From the NCBI GenBank assembly GCA_963575745.1, contig CAUYUJ010017660.1, forward strand, positions 717,501-781,500: 64,000 nucleotides of DNA, in the 5' to 3' direction. The position numbers were made by a program, and so were the translations under genes. The stretch is from Prorocentrum cordatum. Taxonomy: Eukaryota > Sar > Dinophyceae > Prorocentrales > Prorocentraceae. The notes below the pieces were generated by a model, which had not been told where the DNA came from, did no database searches, and saw nothing but the letters and a program-made list of their open reading frames with translations. Of the stretch, positions 22,650 through 33,225 are shown piece after piece (within the stretch, counting starts at the first letter, position 1; every line of letters begins with the position of its first letter).

Positions 22650-23747
22650 GGGTGCAGGTTTGCACCCCCGCCTGCTCCGCCAGTGCAGGATTTCTCTCTT
22701 GTAGCCCAGGCTTGCAATATTACAGGCTGGCTCTCTTTGAAGCACAAGTGGCTGAGCAGAGTCACTGCGCATGTGCTTCTGGTACAGGAGCATCACCTCA
22801 TCGATGATGATGACATTGCTTCGGCCTCTCAGTGGCTCTTTCGGCGAGGATGGAAATCATGTTGGGCTCCTGCAGCACCTGGGCCTGGTGGGGGCACGTC
22901 GGGTGGCATCGCTGTGCTCGTCCGCTCCTACCTGGGCATGCGCGCGCTCTCCTCGGGCTTCATCATCGCCCCGCGCCGTGCAGGCGCAGCAGTTGTGGTC
23001 ATTCCTGGTGGGCTTCGCATTCTTGTCGCGTCTGTTTACCTGCGCGACGTAGAGGGTCTATCCGAGCGCAACATTGAGCTGTTCTCGCAGGTGGGCGCCA
23101 GCACTTCCCACACGGACCTTCCCATCATTGTAGGCGGGGACTTCAACATGACCCCTGGGGACATTTGCCGTAGCAAGTTTGTGCAAGAGTTTAAAGGCCA
23201 GCTCATCACCCCCACCGACGGCTGCTACACCCTTCGGAGCCAGGGAGGTCTCAAAGTTTTTGACTACTTCGTCGTCTCGTCGGGCATCAGCAAGGTCGTC
23301 AAACAGGTGACTGTCAATAACAATTCCCCCCTGTCCCCACGCAGCCCTGTGGATTTGGAATTGTTTCCTAACCCTGCCCAGATGCAAGTTTTGGAATTTC
23401 GTAAGCCCCCTCCTCTTCCCAAACAGCAAGCTATTGGGCCCATTCGGGAACCCCCTTCCTGGGACTCGGTTCTGTGCTTTTTGGAAGACACGGTGGCGGT
23501 CGCTCGTCGGGGAAAAGGGGCTGAAACTCAACGTAGGCTGGACCTCGCCTACAAGCTCTGGGCCAACATGGCCGAATGTGAAGTGGCCGAGGCCACGCAA
23601 GTCTCTCTGCCGTTCTGGGGTGCTAGGGGCAAGGCTCCTCAGTTTGCGTGGCAACCCGTCTTTGGCCGTGACAAGGACGAACCTCACCGCCCTGCTCTCT
23701 ACGCTGTGCGTTGGCTTTACAATCGGGTCCTGGACTGTTTTCATTGA
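22650..23747 (+). pseudogene. LINE ORF2 part 1: APE-like endonuclease
   Basis: An endonuclease/exonuclease/phosphatase fold that would nick target DNA to prime reverse transcription. Visible motifs in order: NITGW, LLVQEHH (catalytic Glu, about 22,786-22,797), GTSGGIAVLV, GGDFNMTP (about 23,133), VFDYFVVS, and LSPRSPVDLEL. In this last block the catalytic His expected near SPH is Arg (CGC at 23,340-23,342, one transition from CAC), so the nuclease may be dead. The frame opens after a stop at 22,647 without an ATG upstream of the first motif, so the start codon is unclear. It closes at TGA 23,745-23,747, but the same frame carries on with related sequence. Confidence 0.8.
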
Positions 23748-25585
23748 CACTCAGGGGACCTCTTCTGGCGATCGTTCCCCCCCAACTTGGTTGCTCTCAA
23801 ACGTGTTGTCTGTTCTCCCCCCCAGTTTGTTTTGAACCACTTAGGGGACAACCGCCACTACCTTGACACTCTGCAGTCCCTGGTCTCAGGATTTACTGTT
23901 CGCAGTTTCAGGGACAGCGCCGGCCATGCCATTTACCTGGCGGTGCAGGTCTCAGGAGAGGTTGCCGCAGCCGAGGCGTCAGCTAGGACCAGCAGCTGAG
24001 CTTCCTGGCGCAGTTGGCTGCGGGAGAATATTGAACAGGGAGCTAAGCGTGCGCACGTGGTCACTGCTGAGCCCCAGCCGTGGAAGCCGACTTCGACTCT
24101 GTCAGCTCACGGCTGCGTGGTCAGCGACCCGCTCTCCTTGCTTGCCGCGGAGAGGAGCAAGTTCACGGTTTTGTGGAGAGCTACTCCTGCTCCTCACTCG
24201 ACTGGGCAGGTTAAGGATTTCCAACCTGCTCCCGATCTCCCTCCCTCGATCCCCATGAGCTCATACGTCTGTCTCGTATGTGCAAGGCGAGCTCGGCTGT
24301 CGGGTTCGATGGTTTCCATATGAGACATTTCAGTATGATCTCGGTCCCAGGGGTTTTGGCCTGGTGTAGGATCCTCCAGGTTATGGAAATCTCTAGCATG
24401 TTGCCTGCCCAGCTGGATGCCACCGTTCTGGCCCTGCTGGGCAAACCGTCGGGAGGTTTCAGGCCCATCGGCATTTTCATGAGCCCGTATCGCCTGTGGG
24501 GGAAAGCGAGAAGGGGTTTGGCGGAAAAGTGGGAAGGGGGGCACGCTCGGCCTTACTTTGCCGCTGATAAGTATCAAGGGGCCGCCGATGTTGTGTGGCG
24601 CCAATGTGTCAAGAGTGAAAGCGGGGTCTCCAGGAAGGAACATGCTGCCACTCTACTCTGGGACATGTATAAATACTATGAGCTGATCGATCTGGATCGT
24701 CTGCTTGCGCGGTGTGAAAGGTTGGACTTCCCCGTCGCCGTGGCCAGACTGGCCATCAGGGCCTATCGGGCCCCTCGATTCCTTTCCCTCGGCGGGTGTA
24801 TGGATGGTCCGTGGTTCGTCTTCTCGGGGATTGTGGCGGGGTGTTCCCTGGCCACTACCCTCATCAGGGTGAATAACATTGAAGCCCTGGGTTTGATTGT
24901 TCTCCGCCCCTGTTGTGACCTGGCCCTGTATATTGACGACTCGGGGTTGTCTGCGGTAGGTGCCTTCAATGAAGTGGTTCGCTCGATTGTCGAGGGGGCT
25001 CCGCAGCTTCATGGGGCCATTGTCGATGGGATAAGGGGGGAAGGTGGCGCAGGACAAATCTAGCCTGGTCTGTTCTTCTGCGGCCGTGGGCCGTGCCATT
25101 CGGGCTGCTCTCGGTGCTGAGTTTACGGGTCCCATCGCGGACAGTTCCATCAATTTGGGCATTGATGACACGGGGGGAGGAGCTTGAGGACTAAGGGGAG
25201 GGGAGTGAAACTCAAGTCTAGACTTCGGCTCTTTAAGAAACGTGCCCGCCGTGTTGCCAACCTTCGCTCTGCCCTAGGGCCTCGACGCACCCTGAGGGTC
25301 TTCACGGCAGGGCCTCTCCCAGGTGTGCTCTACGGCAGCGAGGTGCGCGGGGTCACGGACCACGAGCTCCTCCACCTGCGCCGCTCGGCGGCGAGCACCA
25401 TCAAACCCTCAGCTGGCCAACGCTCCCTGACGGTTTTGTCTCATTTGGGAGGGGGCCCCGCTTGGATTGGTTCGGTTGCCCCGATTTTACGTTGGCACAA
25501 GGAGGTTTGGTGCGCCCAAGTTCGGGCCTTTGAAGGCTCGCTCAGTTTCAGGGAGCTGAGGCGGGCTTGGGAAGGTGTTTTCTAA
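23748..25585 (+). pseudogene. LINE ORF2 part 2: reverse transcriptase, frame-broken
   Basis: Continues ORF2 after the TGA at 23,745. A second in-frame TGA lies at 23,997, and frame changes occur near 24,250-24,275, 25,031-25,041 and 25,171-25,176. RT motifs are clear: SSAVGFDGFHMRHF, GGFRPIGIF (fingers), LLWDMYKYYE (motif A Asp), FSGIVAGCSLATT (motif B) and LALYIDDSG (motif C, YIDD at 24,929-24,940), then KVAQDKSSLV. The catalytic Asp residues are all present. Two frame changes sit in G runs, so they could be slippage or consensus errors. The thumb-like Arg/Leu-rich region 25,184-25,585 joins the next block with another frame change near 25,575. Confidence 0.85.
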
Positions 25586-27525
25586 ACGAATCCTGTTCGT
25601 GGCGTGCAGTCGGAGGCCCCGTCGCCGCCATGCGCAAGTCCTTGGAGAGGATCTCCTGGGCGATGAGGGACTTCGCCACCTTTGCAACGGACCAAGGGGT
25701 GATCCTTTCCCTGACCCTCATCTCCCCCCAGCTTATGCGCCTCCACCTTCGGGCTGCTGTGTTTCGTGGATTGGGGTGGGGCGCAGGGGCTAAGTGGGGT
25801 GTTCCTCATCGTCGCTGCTTCGACGTGGTCAAACATTCCCTGCGTAGCAAACGGTTCTCGGCCTTCGAGAAGGGCTGCATCAGGGCTGTCGCCACCAATG
25901 CTGTGTGGACTCGTCAAAAAGCCAGGGACCTCGGGTGCGACGTTAGCGTGACGTGCGACAAGTGCGGTACCGCCCCCGACACCCTCCACCACCGCCTCTG
26001 GGTCTGCCGTTGCCCAGACGTCCAGGAGCTTCGGGAGTGCCTTGTGGAGCCTGAAGTCATCGATAGAGCCTTACGGGAGCCTGGTAGTGTGCTGTCTTGT
26101 TACGGGGCCTTTGCGCATCCTGGGGATTATTTTCCCAAGCCCTCTGTGGAGCCCTCAGCCACCTCCTTTGCTCCTGAAGGGCCCCCCCAGGATCCCCAGA
26201 GTTTCGATTTCTGCGGGCATATCTTCACTGACGGGAGCGCCTTAAGGCATGCGGTGCGCGAGCTTTGGCGTGCTGGTTGGAGCTTCGCAGTTGTTGACCA
26301 GTCTGGCGACTTGCGGGCCATGGTGTATGGTCCTGTTCCGCCGACGTACCCGCAGTCAGCTCCTGCAGGTGAATTTGCCGCTTTCTGCCAAGCCGTCTTT
26401 TTTGCCAGTGCTCCGTCGGAGTTTTATACTGATGCGCAGCTAGTCAAGGATCACTTTTCTCTGCAACCCTTGGGCCAGCTGTCGCCGAAACGCTGCTATA
26501 GGGGTTTCGCTCTGTCTCTGTTGCACGACATGTGGAAGGTAAATGCTCTCCACAAAGTCAAGGCGCATCAATCGCTCGATGACTGGACCTCTGAATTCGA
26601 TAAGATGTGCCGTTTTGGGAATCATTTTGCGGATGTCGGTGCCGAAAAGGCGTCTGGCGGTGAAGGCTACCCGGGTCATCCGCAGCCGTCTGCGGAGGAC
26701 GCTGCTAGACTGGATCCTGACATCAAAATGTCCCGTGCTGTGTGTCAGCTAGCCGCGAAAGTGCTCCCTAGTTGGCCACGCCTCGACCTCGGCGAAGTCT
26801 CCTGGACTAAGCCGTCGGTCTCATTTTCTATGAATTCGACGTCTGCTAGATGCCAGTGGACGATTATTCAGGTTGCACAGTTGGCGGCACCCCCAGGCTT
26901 CTGGAAATGCATGACCTGTGGCAGAGTTAGTCGTGCGTCAACCCACGGCCCTTCCCCTGGCGCTCCTCGTTGTAAGCCGATCGCGGGTCTCGAGTCAGGT
27001 GCGCTGGAAAAAAGGGGCCACTCTTGCATCGCGTTGTCTTGCTCTGACCAGGCGTCGCTGGTAGTCTGCACGAAGTGTTTCTGTTACTCGTCTCACGGCA
27101 GAGTCGCAGGACTGGGAGGCAGGTGCCTTGGGCCGACTTGGTCAACTTTTCACAACAGCTGGGGGCTGATCCGCAGAGGGCGCCACCCTAAGCGCCCAGA
27201 GGTCACGGTAGAACGCGGCCCCTGGGGCAGCCATTCTTTTGGTTTTGTCCCAGACGTGGAGGAGGAGGAGGTTCCCGCCCCTTTGTCTGAGCCTCCCCCC
27301 GCCTCGGCCTCGGAGGAGGAGGGGGCGCGAGAGAGACGCCGTGCCGCGATCGCACGGCGTCTCCTGGCAGCGGCGAGCGGCCCGCCTCGGGACTCGCCTT
27401 TTCAGCCTCAGGCCCCAGGCCTCGTGTTGCAAGGTGTCTCGTCCCCTCTTCGGCAGGAAGAAGACGAGGCCCCTCTCGTTTCGAAGCTGCCGCATCGAGA
27501 CGAGGGCGACTCTAGTTCTGACTAA
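25567..27525 (+). CDS. LINE ORF2 part 3: zinc motif, RNase H and Cys-rich tail
   Basis: An open frame of about 650 codons, the 3' part of ORF2; alone it has no proper start. The zinc motif CDKCGTAPDTLHHRLWVC lies at about 25,954. Type-I RNase H catalytic acids are all present: Asp in IFTDGSA (26,230), Glu in PAGEFAAF (26,371), Asp in FYTDAQLV (26,431) and Asp in GNHFADVGA (26,632), with KVKAHQ before the last. RNase H removes RNA from the cDNA hybrid. The C-terminal region has CMTCGR and CTKCFC (about 26,910 and 27,068), a likely nucleic-acid-binding zinc domain, then an acidic, Pro-rich tail. Intact over 1.9 kb, in contrast to the RT region. Confidence 0.85.
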   Translation: MGRCFLNESCSWRAVGGPVAAMRKSLERISWAMRDFATFATDQGVILSLTLISPQLMRLHLRAAVFRGLGWGAGAKWGVPHRRCFDVVKHSLRSKRFSAFEKGCIRAVATNAVWTRQKARDLGCDVSVTCDKCGTAPDTLHHRLWVCRCPDVQELRECLVEPEVIDRALREPGSVLSCYGAFAHPGDYFPKPSVEPSATSFAPEGPPQDPQSFDFCGHIFTDGSALRHAVRELWRAGWSFAVVDQSGDLRAMVYGPVPPTYPQSAPAGEFAAFCQAVFFASAPSEFYTDAQLVKDHFSLQPLGQLSPKRCYRGFALSLLHDMWKVNALHKVKAHQSLDDWTSEFDKMCRFGNHFADVGAEKASGGEGYPGHPQPSAEDAARLDPDIKMSRAVCQLAAKVLPSWPRLDLGEVSWTKPSVSFSMNSTSARCQWTIIQVAQLAAPPGFWKCMTCGRVSRASTHGPSPGAPRCKPIAGLESGALEKRGHSCIALSCSDQASLVVCTKCFCYSSHGRVAGLGGRCLGPTWSTFHNSWGLIRRGRHPKRPEVTVERGPWGSHSFGFVPDVEEEEVPAPLSEPPPASASEEEGARERRRAAIARRLLAAASGPPRDSPFQPQAPGLVLQGVSSPLRQEEDEAPLVSKLPHRDEGDSSSD

Positions 27526-27701
27526 CGCCTGGGGGAGAAGCAGCTGGCCACGGGGAATCCTCCAGCCAGCTGGAGATGTCTATGTGGCCTCCTGCCTTTC
27601 CTCTGTCTTCAGGTGTTAGTTCTCTTTTGCTGGCACTGGCCAGCCAGCCTGCTCTAATCGTCTGGGCGGGCACTCATCCTTGATGTTGATGTCCAAAAAA
27701 A
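27526..27701 (+). other. LINE 3' UTR and A7 tail
   Basis: About 170 bp with the CCAGCCAGC/GCTGG-type short inverted repeat near 27,562-27,575, ending TTGATGTCC followed by seven A. No internal microsatellite tail. Confidence 0.8.
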
Positions 27702-28423
27702 TCCTCCCATCCTTGCCTCTGCCCTCCGCATGTCAACCATTTTGGCACGCCCCTCACGAGGATCGTGGCCCCATAGGAAGCTCCACCGAAGGCCCCAGTG
27801 GCAGGGTTCGCATGGCGGCCTCGGGCCATCTCGGCACACCCCTCATGAGGATCGTGGCCTCAAGGGAGCTCCAACGAAGGTCCCAGTGGCAGGGTTCGCA
27901 TGGCGGCCTCGAGCGATTTCAGCACACCCTTCACGAGGATCGTGCCCCACAGGGAGCTCAACCGAAGGCCCCAGTGGCAGGGTTCGCATGGCGGCCTCGG
28001 GCGATTTCGGCACACCCCTCACACGCGTCGTGGCCCCTTAGGGAGCTCCACCGAAGGCCGCAGCGGCAGGGTTCGCATGGCGGCCTCGAGAGATCTCGGC
28101 ACACCCCTCACGAGGATCGTTGAGGATCGTGGCCCCACAGGGAGCTCAACCGAAGGCCCCAGTGGCAGGGTTCGCATGGCGGCCTCGGGCAATTTCGGCA
28201 CACCCCTCACACGCGTCGTGGCCCCTTAGGGAGCTCCACCGAAGGCCGCAGCGGCAGGGTTCGCATGGCGGCCTCGAGAGATCTCGGCACACCCCTCACG
28301 AGGATCGTTGAGGGTCGTGGCCCCATAGGGAGCTCCACCGAAGGCCCCAGTGGCAGGGTTCGCATGGCGGCCTCGAGCGATTTCGGCACACCCCTCACGA
28401 GGATCGTAGCCCCAGGGAACTCT
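27702..28423. repeat. ~93-bp array with GGAGCTCCACCGAAGG core (array X1)
   Basis: About seven units with GGGAGCTCCACCGAAGGC, CCCAGTGGCAGGGTTCGC and CTCGGCACACCCCTCACGAG at roughly 93-bp spacing. The first 15 bp are the LINE 3' TSD. The same core, inverted, builds the array at 58.55-59.28 kb, and a diverged form builds 41.57-42.0 kb. The unit is 31 codons long, so open frames arise; no gene is called. Confidence 0.9.
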
Positions 28424-28533
28424 ACGTGCATTTTTTCGCGGCGAGGACCGTCGAGAAACATCGTCGACCCTTGGGCCAACAAAAACACGCACGAAACCGC
28501 GAAGATGCACAGGGAATCGACGTCCGAGCGACG
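28424..28533. mobile_element. Small TIR family H, 5'-truncated copy
   Basis: ACGTGCATTTTTTCG to ACGTCCGAGCGAC, with AACACGCACGAAACCGCG inside, matches the copies at 62,977 and 63,855. The left terminal ATCGCTCGG is missing where it abuts array X1. Confidence 0.7.
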
Positions 28534-28589
28534 GCGAGAGGGGGTTCAGCGCTGGGGCTCACCTTGGGGCTACAGGACGAGGAGAAGTC

Positions 28590-28700
28590 CGTTCCCCAGC
28601 GTCCTGGAACGCCCTTTCATGGCGTTCCGGAACATTCTGAGAAGGCCGCGGCGCCGGAGACACCCCTCAGAACCGCCAGATCTCAGAGATTCCCGATGCC
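28590..28700 (+). repeat. Dispersed repeat R, copy 1
   Basis: GGCGTTCCGGAACATTCTGA, GCCGCGGCGCCGGAG and CCGCCAGATCTCAGAG are similar in order to 42,838-42,975 and, inverted, to 39,300-39,440. Substitutions are frequent. Confidence 0.55.
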
Positions 28701-29754
28701 TCCTCGTCGTTTTTTTTGGCCCCTGGGGTGGCTTGCTGCCTAAGACGCCGCTGGGGTCCGAGCTTCGTGCGGGCGACCCCAGAAGAGTGTTCGTCGACGG
28801 GCGCGAAGGCGAGGTGGTCCTTGAGCCGTCTGGAGTGTGAGTGTCAACAACAATTGTTACCCGCGTCCTAGCTTCGTCTTATCACCAGCTCCTCCTGGAG
28901 ATCGAGGTACCTGGGCCCAGGCATGCTCGCGCCTGGAACCAAACACGCACAAAACACAGTTACAAAACACAGTCACGACGGGCGGCTCTTGTGATCCTTG
29001 TCTTATTGGTTGTTTTGCCGATCGGCGCGCGCCCTCGCACCCCCCCCTCCCCCCCCTCATGGAGTAGATCTTGGCTGTTTTTGGCGCCCGTTTCAAGCAG
29101 GTGGGGTCTCCCCCATAGGACGCACGGTTGCAAACAGTCGCGCTAAGCAGAGGTCTGGAGCCAGACCCCCCTCCTTCCCCCCCTCCTTCCGCCCAATGTC
29201 GAAACGCCGAATGAGAAAACGCTCCCAAACAGGGGTCAGCCAGGGCGCCGGCTCTTGCAGGATGCTGCAGAGCCAGGCGCACTGACCCGGGCTGGCGCGC
29301 AGGAGCCTGCAGTGCATCCTGCAGCACCTTGCAGTGCAGCCTGCAAGACCTGACTGACCCAGGTTTGCGCTGTCCCAAGGAATGAGGTGCAGTGACTGAC
29401 TCAAGACGTGGACGATTTTTGCTGTTATGCGCGGCCCACCACTCTGCTATGATGGGATCCTCGGTGCTAAGCGCTCTCCGCGCTGCAAGATATTAGAGCC
29501 GAAGTTGCACTGGAACGGATTGAAAATCAAATATGCCGAACTTGTCGTAACAATTCGGCGGTCAGCAGATCCCCGACGGGACTCTGGGAGACTCCGCATC
29601 GAAAAGGTCCAGGCATCGCATCTCTGGGGATCGAGGCTCTCTGGAGGCTTCTCTGGCCATGGGGGGCCGCTTCGGAAGGCTCTGGGGGTGGTCTCGGGGG
29701 GTGTCGCCTCCTCGAGGAATTGGCGACCCCCCCAGTGGTCACCCCCCCTGGTAC
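28701..29754. other. No gene recognised
   Basis: Unique sequence. At 29,240-29,400, CCTGCAG/CTGCAGGAT wording repeats irregularly with CTGACCC, as it also does at 47,510-47,680. No recognisable domain on either strand. Confidence 0.4.
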
Positions 29755-30192
29755 TTCCCCACGGGTGCGAGAAAAATCGAGGAACAAAAAACGGCGTAAA
29801 CAGAGGGGGCCACCTGCGAACCCTACCCCTACCCCCTACGATTTCTGAGGGGCAGGGTAGGGTTCGCTTTGCTCGGGCTCTCCCGAGCGAAGTGAAGCCC
29901 ACCCTCCCCCTCAGAAATCGTGGGGGGTAGGGGCAGGGTTCGCAGGTGGCCCCCTGACTTCCCCACGGGTGCGAGAAAAATCGAGGAACAAAAAACGGCG
30001 TAAGCACAAACGTTTGGCGCTCCGCGCGGATTTCCTGGATCCGCGCTGGGACCCCCGCCCCTGGCGCGCGGCACGCGCCGCCAGGGGCGGCGCCGGAGGC
30101 GCCGCCAGGGGGTCCCAGCGCAGATCCAAGAAATCCGCGCGGAGCTCCGAACGTTTGTGTGTTACGCCGTTTTTTCGTCTTCGAGAAAACGC
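29755..30192. mobile_element. Two nested foldback hairpins joined by a 45-bp direct repeat
   Basis: Hairpin F1 (29,805-29,954) has arms GGGGGCCACCTGCGAACCC.. and ..GGGTTCGCAGGTGGCCCCC of about 70 bases around CTCGGGCTCTCCCGAG. Hairpin F2 (29,971-30,192) has arms of about 85 bases including CGGCGTAAGCACAAACGTTT and TCCGCGCGGATTTC, partner AACGTTTGTGTGTTACGCCG. The repeat TTCCCCACGGGTGCGAG.. occurs directly at 29,755 and 29,959, and its tail appears inverted at the far end. Transposon-like foldback structure; no ORF of note. Confidence 0.8.
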
Positions 30193-30210
30193 AGGGATGC
30201 GACGCCGGGG

Positions 30211-30355
30211 TCTTCAGGGCCTGGCCCCCCCCCCCCCCCTCCCGACCCCGAGACCCGGTGACGGAAGTGCCCTCGTCGCCGTGGAAGCGCACCACCTGGA
30301 GCGTCAACTGCCTGGGGCTCAGCGAGGGCCGCCCCTGCCCCCCTCTACCTGAGGC
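30211..30355 (+). other. Candidate exon-like island
   Basis: After a C-rich tract (30,224-30,243), a frame reads VTEVPSSPWKRTTWSVNCL and stays open to about 30,355 with mostly G/C third positions. No protein family is recognised and the splice signals are only suggestive. The MITE TSD begins directly after it. Confidence 0.18.
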
Positions 30356-30359
30356 TGGG

Positions 30360-30559
30360 ACGTAGCTTTCGGTCGGGCATGTCCCTCTACAGGGGCAATC
30401 TTCAAATAGTCACAAAATAGTTAGGGGACGTTTTTTTTTGGGGGGGTGTTTTTTGTTTTGTTTTTGTTTTAAAGCAAATTTTGAGCATGTTTGGGGTGTT
30501 TTTTTTCATTTTTCGTCCAAAACCCGCCTGTAGGGGGACGTGCCCGACCTAACGTAGCT
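30360..30559. mobile_element. MITE family A, copy 6 (8-bp TSD)
   Basis: Element 30,368-30,551 from TTCGGTCGGGCATGTCCC to GGACGTGCCCGACCTA, flanked by identical ACGTAGCT (30,360-30,367 and 30,552-30,559). The core reads AGTTAGGGGACGTTTTT; T-rich expansions lengthen the interior. Confidence 0.9.
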
Positions 30560-30668
30560 ATCCACGACCACCGCCTCGACCTTCGGGGACCTCGGCAGGC
30601 GGTCGACACGAAGAATGCTTGGCCCTGGGGGGGACAGCTGTGTCTATGTCCCCGTGGGTGAAACGCAC

Positions 30669-32155
30669 ACACACACACACCACACACCACACACCACACA
30701 CCACACACCACACAGCACACACCACACACCACACAACACACGCCACACACCACACATCACACATCACACGCTACACACGCTACACACCACACACCACACA
30801 CCACACACCACACACAAGACACCACACACCATACACAACACACCACACACCACACACAACAAACAATACAACACACAACACACAACACAACACACAACAC
30901 ACACCACACACCACACACCACACAACACACAACACACACCACATAACACAACACACACCACAACACACAACACACACAACAGCACACAACACACACACCA
31001 CACACCACACAACACACACAACACAAAACACACCACACAACACACAACACACAACACCCGCCACACAACACACAGCACACAGCACAAACACACAACACAC
31101 ACCACAAAACACACACCACACAACAAATAACACACAACACACAACATACAACACACATCACACAGCAAATAGCACAAACACACAACACAGCACAACACAC
31201 AATCCACAACACACAACACAAACTAACCACACACCACACACCACACACCACACACCACACACCACAACACACAACACAGAACACACAACACACAACACAC
31301 AACACACAACACACAACACACACCGCACAACACACAACACACATCACACAACACACAACACACAGCAGGCAACACATACCACACAACAAACAACACACAC
31401 CACACAATACAGAGCCCACAACACGCAGCACGCAACACACAGCACACAACCCACAACACGTAACACACAACACACAACACACCACACACACACCACTCAC
31501 ACAACACACGCACACACAACACACGCAACACACAACCCACACAACATACACCCAACACACATCACACAACACACAACACACACAACACACAACATACACA
31601 CCACCCAACGCACAGCACACAACGCACAACACACAACACACACACCACACGCAACACACAACACAACGCAACACACGTTACACACAATCCACAACACACA
31701 CACCACACACCGCACACCAACACGCACACACACATGCACACGCACACGCGCACGCACAGGCACACGCACACGCACACGCACACGCACACGAGAACGCACA
31801 CGCACACGCACACGCACACGCCACGCACACGCACACGCACACGCACACGCACACGCACACGCACACTCACACGCACACGCACACGCACACTCACACGCAC
31901 ACGCACACGAACACGCACACGCACACGCACACGCACACGTACATACAAACACCCACACGCACACACACACACGTACGTACGCCCCCACACCCCCACACCC
32001 CCACACCCCCACACCCCCACTCACCCCCCACACCCCCACACCCGCACACCCCCACGCCCCCACACCCCTACACCCCATGCCCCCACGCCCCACGCCCCCA
32101 CACCCCCACGCTCCCACACACCCACGCCCCACACCCCCGTGTCCCCACGCCCCAT
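30669..32155. repeat. A/C-only tract 1 (ACACACAAC, then CACACG, then CACACCCC)
   Basis: Almost 1.5 kb with nearly no T and few G on the plus strand. The period drifts: CACACACCACACAACACA to about 31,700, (CACACG)n at 31,730-31,940, and CCCCCACAC to 32,155. His/Thr and Cys/Val frames are composition artefacts. Confidence 0.95.
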
Positions 32156-33010
32156 CCTTACTTCTTATGATTAACCACCCCCACAGAGCCGGCCGATAGC
32201 AACCCCGCCGCCCTAACTGTAAAAAACAAAACATATTCATTTTTTTCTCGCCAGCGTGTCGTCGAGTTGCAGAAAGTGTAGCAGGAACGGGACGGAATGA
32301 ACATCGGTTGGGTAACCCTAAGCGAGTGGTCGCGTCCTACCCATCAAAAACAATACAAGTTCAGCGTTTTTCTCGTCAACATAGACTTTTTTGTCGTCGA
32401 CGCTGTGACAAGTGTAGCAGGAATGGGACGGAATGAACATCGCTTGGGTGACCCTGAGCGGGTGGTGGAGTCCTACCTATCAAAAAACAATACACCGTCA
32501 ACGTTTTTCTCGACAACATAGTTTTTTTTGTCATCGACGCTGCGAAAAGTGTAGCACGAATGGGACGTGGCGCACATCGCGCGCGGACGCCTGGCCAACC
32601 CTACGCGGGACCCCCCGTCCTACTTGTCAAACAGCACCGCAACGCCGACGTTTCTCTTGCCAACATGTATTTTCTCCTCGTCGGCGCTGCGAATCGCGTA
32701 GCGGGGATGGGGCGCGGCGCACATCGCGCGGGGACGCCTGCTCGTCAACATGTACTCTCTTGTCGTCGACGCTGCGGCCCGTCGGGTTGAGGAGCTGGGC
32801 GCGGCGTGCATCGCGCGTGGTCTTGTTTCTCGTCGACGTTGCTCAATACGTGGCAGGAATAGGACGCAGCTCATGTCGCGCGCTGAACGTCTAGCCGCCC
32901 GCGGTGTAAGATGAGCGACTGTCGTCGGACGCGACGCACTTGCTTCTTATATTGTGGGAGGGCGGGTGGGCGTGGACGGAGCCCTCTGGCTCGTTCGAGC
33001 TGGCTAAGTT
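32156..33010 (+). repeat. Composite module M1 (GTCGTCGACG array)
   Basis: Order: ACTTCTTATGATTAACCACC, CCGATAGCAACCCCGCCG, then about five units of ~110-130 bp with TGTCGTCGACGCTG, GTAGCAGGAATGGGACG and CGCACATCGCGCG, then TTGTGGGAGGGCGGGTGGGC and GGCTCGTTCGAGCTGGCTAA. The same order recurs from 33,226, and parts recur inverted at 8.5-10.2 kb. Confidence 0.85.
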
Positions 33011-33225
33011 GACCCCCGCCACACCCCCACACCGAAACAGCTCCACACCCCCGCACCCCGCGCCCCTACACCCCCACGCCCCCGCGCCCCCACACCCCCA
33101 CGCCCCCGCACCCCCACGCCCCACACCCCCACGCCCCCACGCCCCACTCCCCACCCCCACCCCCCCCACCCCCCCCCCCCACCCCCCACCCTCCACCCCC
33201 CCCCTCCCGCCCCCACCCCGCACCC
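33011..33225. repeat. C-rich CCCCCACGCCCC tract
   Basis: About 215 bp of ACACCCCCACGCCCC wording separating modules M1 and M2. The complementary strand is G-rich. Confidence 0.9.

Larger units (their letters stand above)
21322..27716 (+). mobile_element. Full-length SL-tagged LINE (APE-RT-RNase H) with 15-bp TSD
   Basis: A non-LTR retrotransposon of 6,365 bp (21,337-27,701). The direct repeat TCCTCCCATCCTTGC at 21,322-21,336 and 27,702-27,716 is identical in all 15 bases. The 5' end is the spliced leader, the 3' end is A7 (27,695-27,701), as expected for target-primed reverse transcription of a trans-spliced, polyadenylated transcript. It encodes ORF1 and a broken ORF2. A paralogous uninterrupted target occurs on the other strand near 59,300. 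The domain order endonuclease-RT-RNase H fits the I-like group of LINEs; the clade is not assigned. Confidence 0.93.
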
